This document shows, one piece after another, positions 5,533-5,964 of a stretch of 5,964 nt of DNA. The notes beneath the pieces are model-generated. The model was not told the origin of the DNA. It did no database searches and worked only from the letters and a program-made list of their open reading frames with translations. The DNA is from Actinomycetes bacterium (GTDB lineage: Bacteria; Actinomycetota; Acidimicrobiia; Acidimicrobiales; Palsa-688). Both the position numbers and the translations under genes were made by a program. Within the stretch, counting starts at the first letter, position 1. Each line of letters starts with the position of its first letter. The DNA is taken from contig JAJZWW010000214.1 of NCBI GenBank assembly GCA_021846485.1, positions 1 through 5,964 of the forward strand, written 5' to 3'.

Positions 5533-5964
5533 GAGGACCCGGGCACCTCGCAGGTCGCGTCCGGACGGCTCCCGGTCGTGGTGGCGGCGCGCTCCGCCAG
5601 GCGGCTGGCCACTAGGGCCGAGCAGCGACGCAGCTCCCGGTGGTGGCGCTGCCCCGGGTCGCGGCGCAGGGTCGGCGGGAGTGAGCGTGGGGCACGGCTC
5701 GGCTCGCTGGGAGGGGATCGGTCGCGGGGCCGCAGTGCCCGGGGTCGCAGTGCCCGGGGCCGCAGCGGCGGCCTCCCGGCGGGCCGGGCCCCCGGCCCCG
5801 GGCCCGCGGGCCCCTCACCGGGCGACGAAGGGGCGGGCTCGCCGGTGGGCGGTGCTGTCGCGGCAGCCGCCGGAGAAAGCGCCGGGCCGAGGAGGCCGCC
5901 GCCAGCGGGCGCCACCGCCGCGCCACCCTCGCCGCCGACGGGCATGGCCGGGCTCGGGCCAGCT
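5529..5964 (-). other. Low-complexity GC-rich stretch upstream of the dehydrogenase; no gene assigned with confidence
   Basis: Extreme GC content leaves long frames open on both strands. The best minus-strand candidate runs from an ATG at 5945 (open to the window edge) to a TGA at 5531-5529. It encodes a Pro/Ala/Gly/Arg-rich protein whose last 45 residues look more protein-like and have few A/T third positions, and its stop overlaps the dehydrogenase GTG. A plus-strand frame open from before 5521 to the right edge shares its third positions, so GC bias cannot choose between them. Another plus frame starts with GTG at 5681. I recognise no domain in any of these. Confidence 0.3.
5730..5759. repeat. 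15-bp tandem repeat, two near-identical units
   Basis: Two adjacent 15-nt units (5730-5744 and 5745-5759, core GCAGTGCCCGGGG) differ at one position. A degenerate partial unit lies on each side (GTCGCGGGG to the left, CCGCAG at 5760 to the right). On the minus strand the candidate frame reads RALRP repeats. Confidence 0.7.

Overview
The window is about 70% G+C by eye, with strongly GC-biased third codon positions and several GTG starts. This points to a high-GC actinobacterium. The glycogen genes look actinobacterial and an acidimicrobial-type lineage would fit, but taxonomy cannot be fixed from sequence reading alone.

Layout, left to right. Positions 1-198 form a leader holding copy 1 of a dispersed repeat and a dyad placed over a possible -10 element. 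A plus-strand gene (199-2133) encodes a 14-segment DHA2-type major facilitator transporter with an elastin-like N-terminal tail. It converges on, and overlaps by 17 nt, a minus-strand block. Read in its own direction, that block is a short-chain dehydrogenase (5532 to 4714), glgC for ADP-glucose pyrophosphorylase (4672 to 3437) and an actinobacterial glycogen synthase/GlgM-type glycosyltransferase (3316 to 2117). The last 430 bases are very GC-rich and low in complexity, and I could not assign a gene there with confidence.

GlgC makes ADP-glucose from glucose-1-phosphate and ATP. The GT4 enzyme downstream uses ADP-glucose either to extend alpha-1,4-glucan or to make maltose-1-phosphate. Together they form an alpha-glucan (glycogen) synthesis unit. 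The transporter and the dehydrogenase have no evident pathway link to it.

The most unusual signal is a repeat of roughly 30-50 bp at three gene boundaries: in the transporter leader, immediately upstream of glgC, and inside the 3' end of the dehydrogenase gene. Copies 1 and 2 share 21 identical bases in opposite orientation about 4.65 kb apart. Copies 2 and 3 face each other and form a long imperfect hairpin across the dehydrogenase-glgC junction. I do not recognise this element. It could be a structured leader, a REP/MITE-like palindromic repeat or a recombination site.
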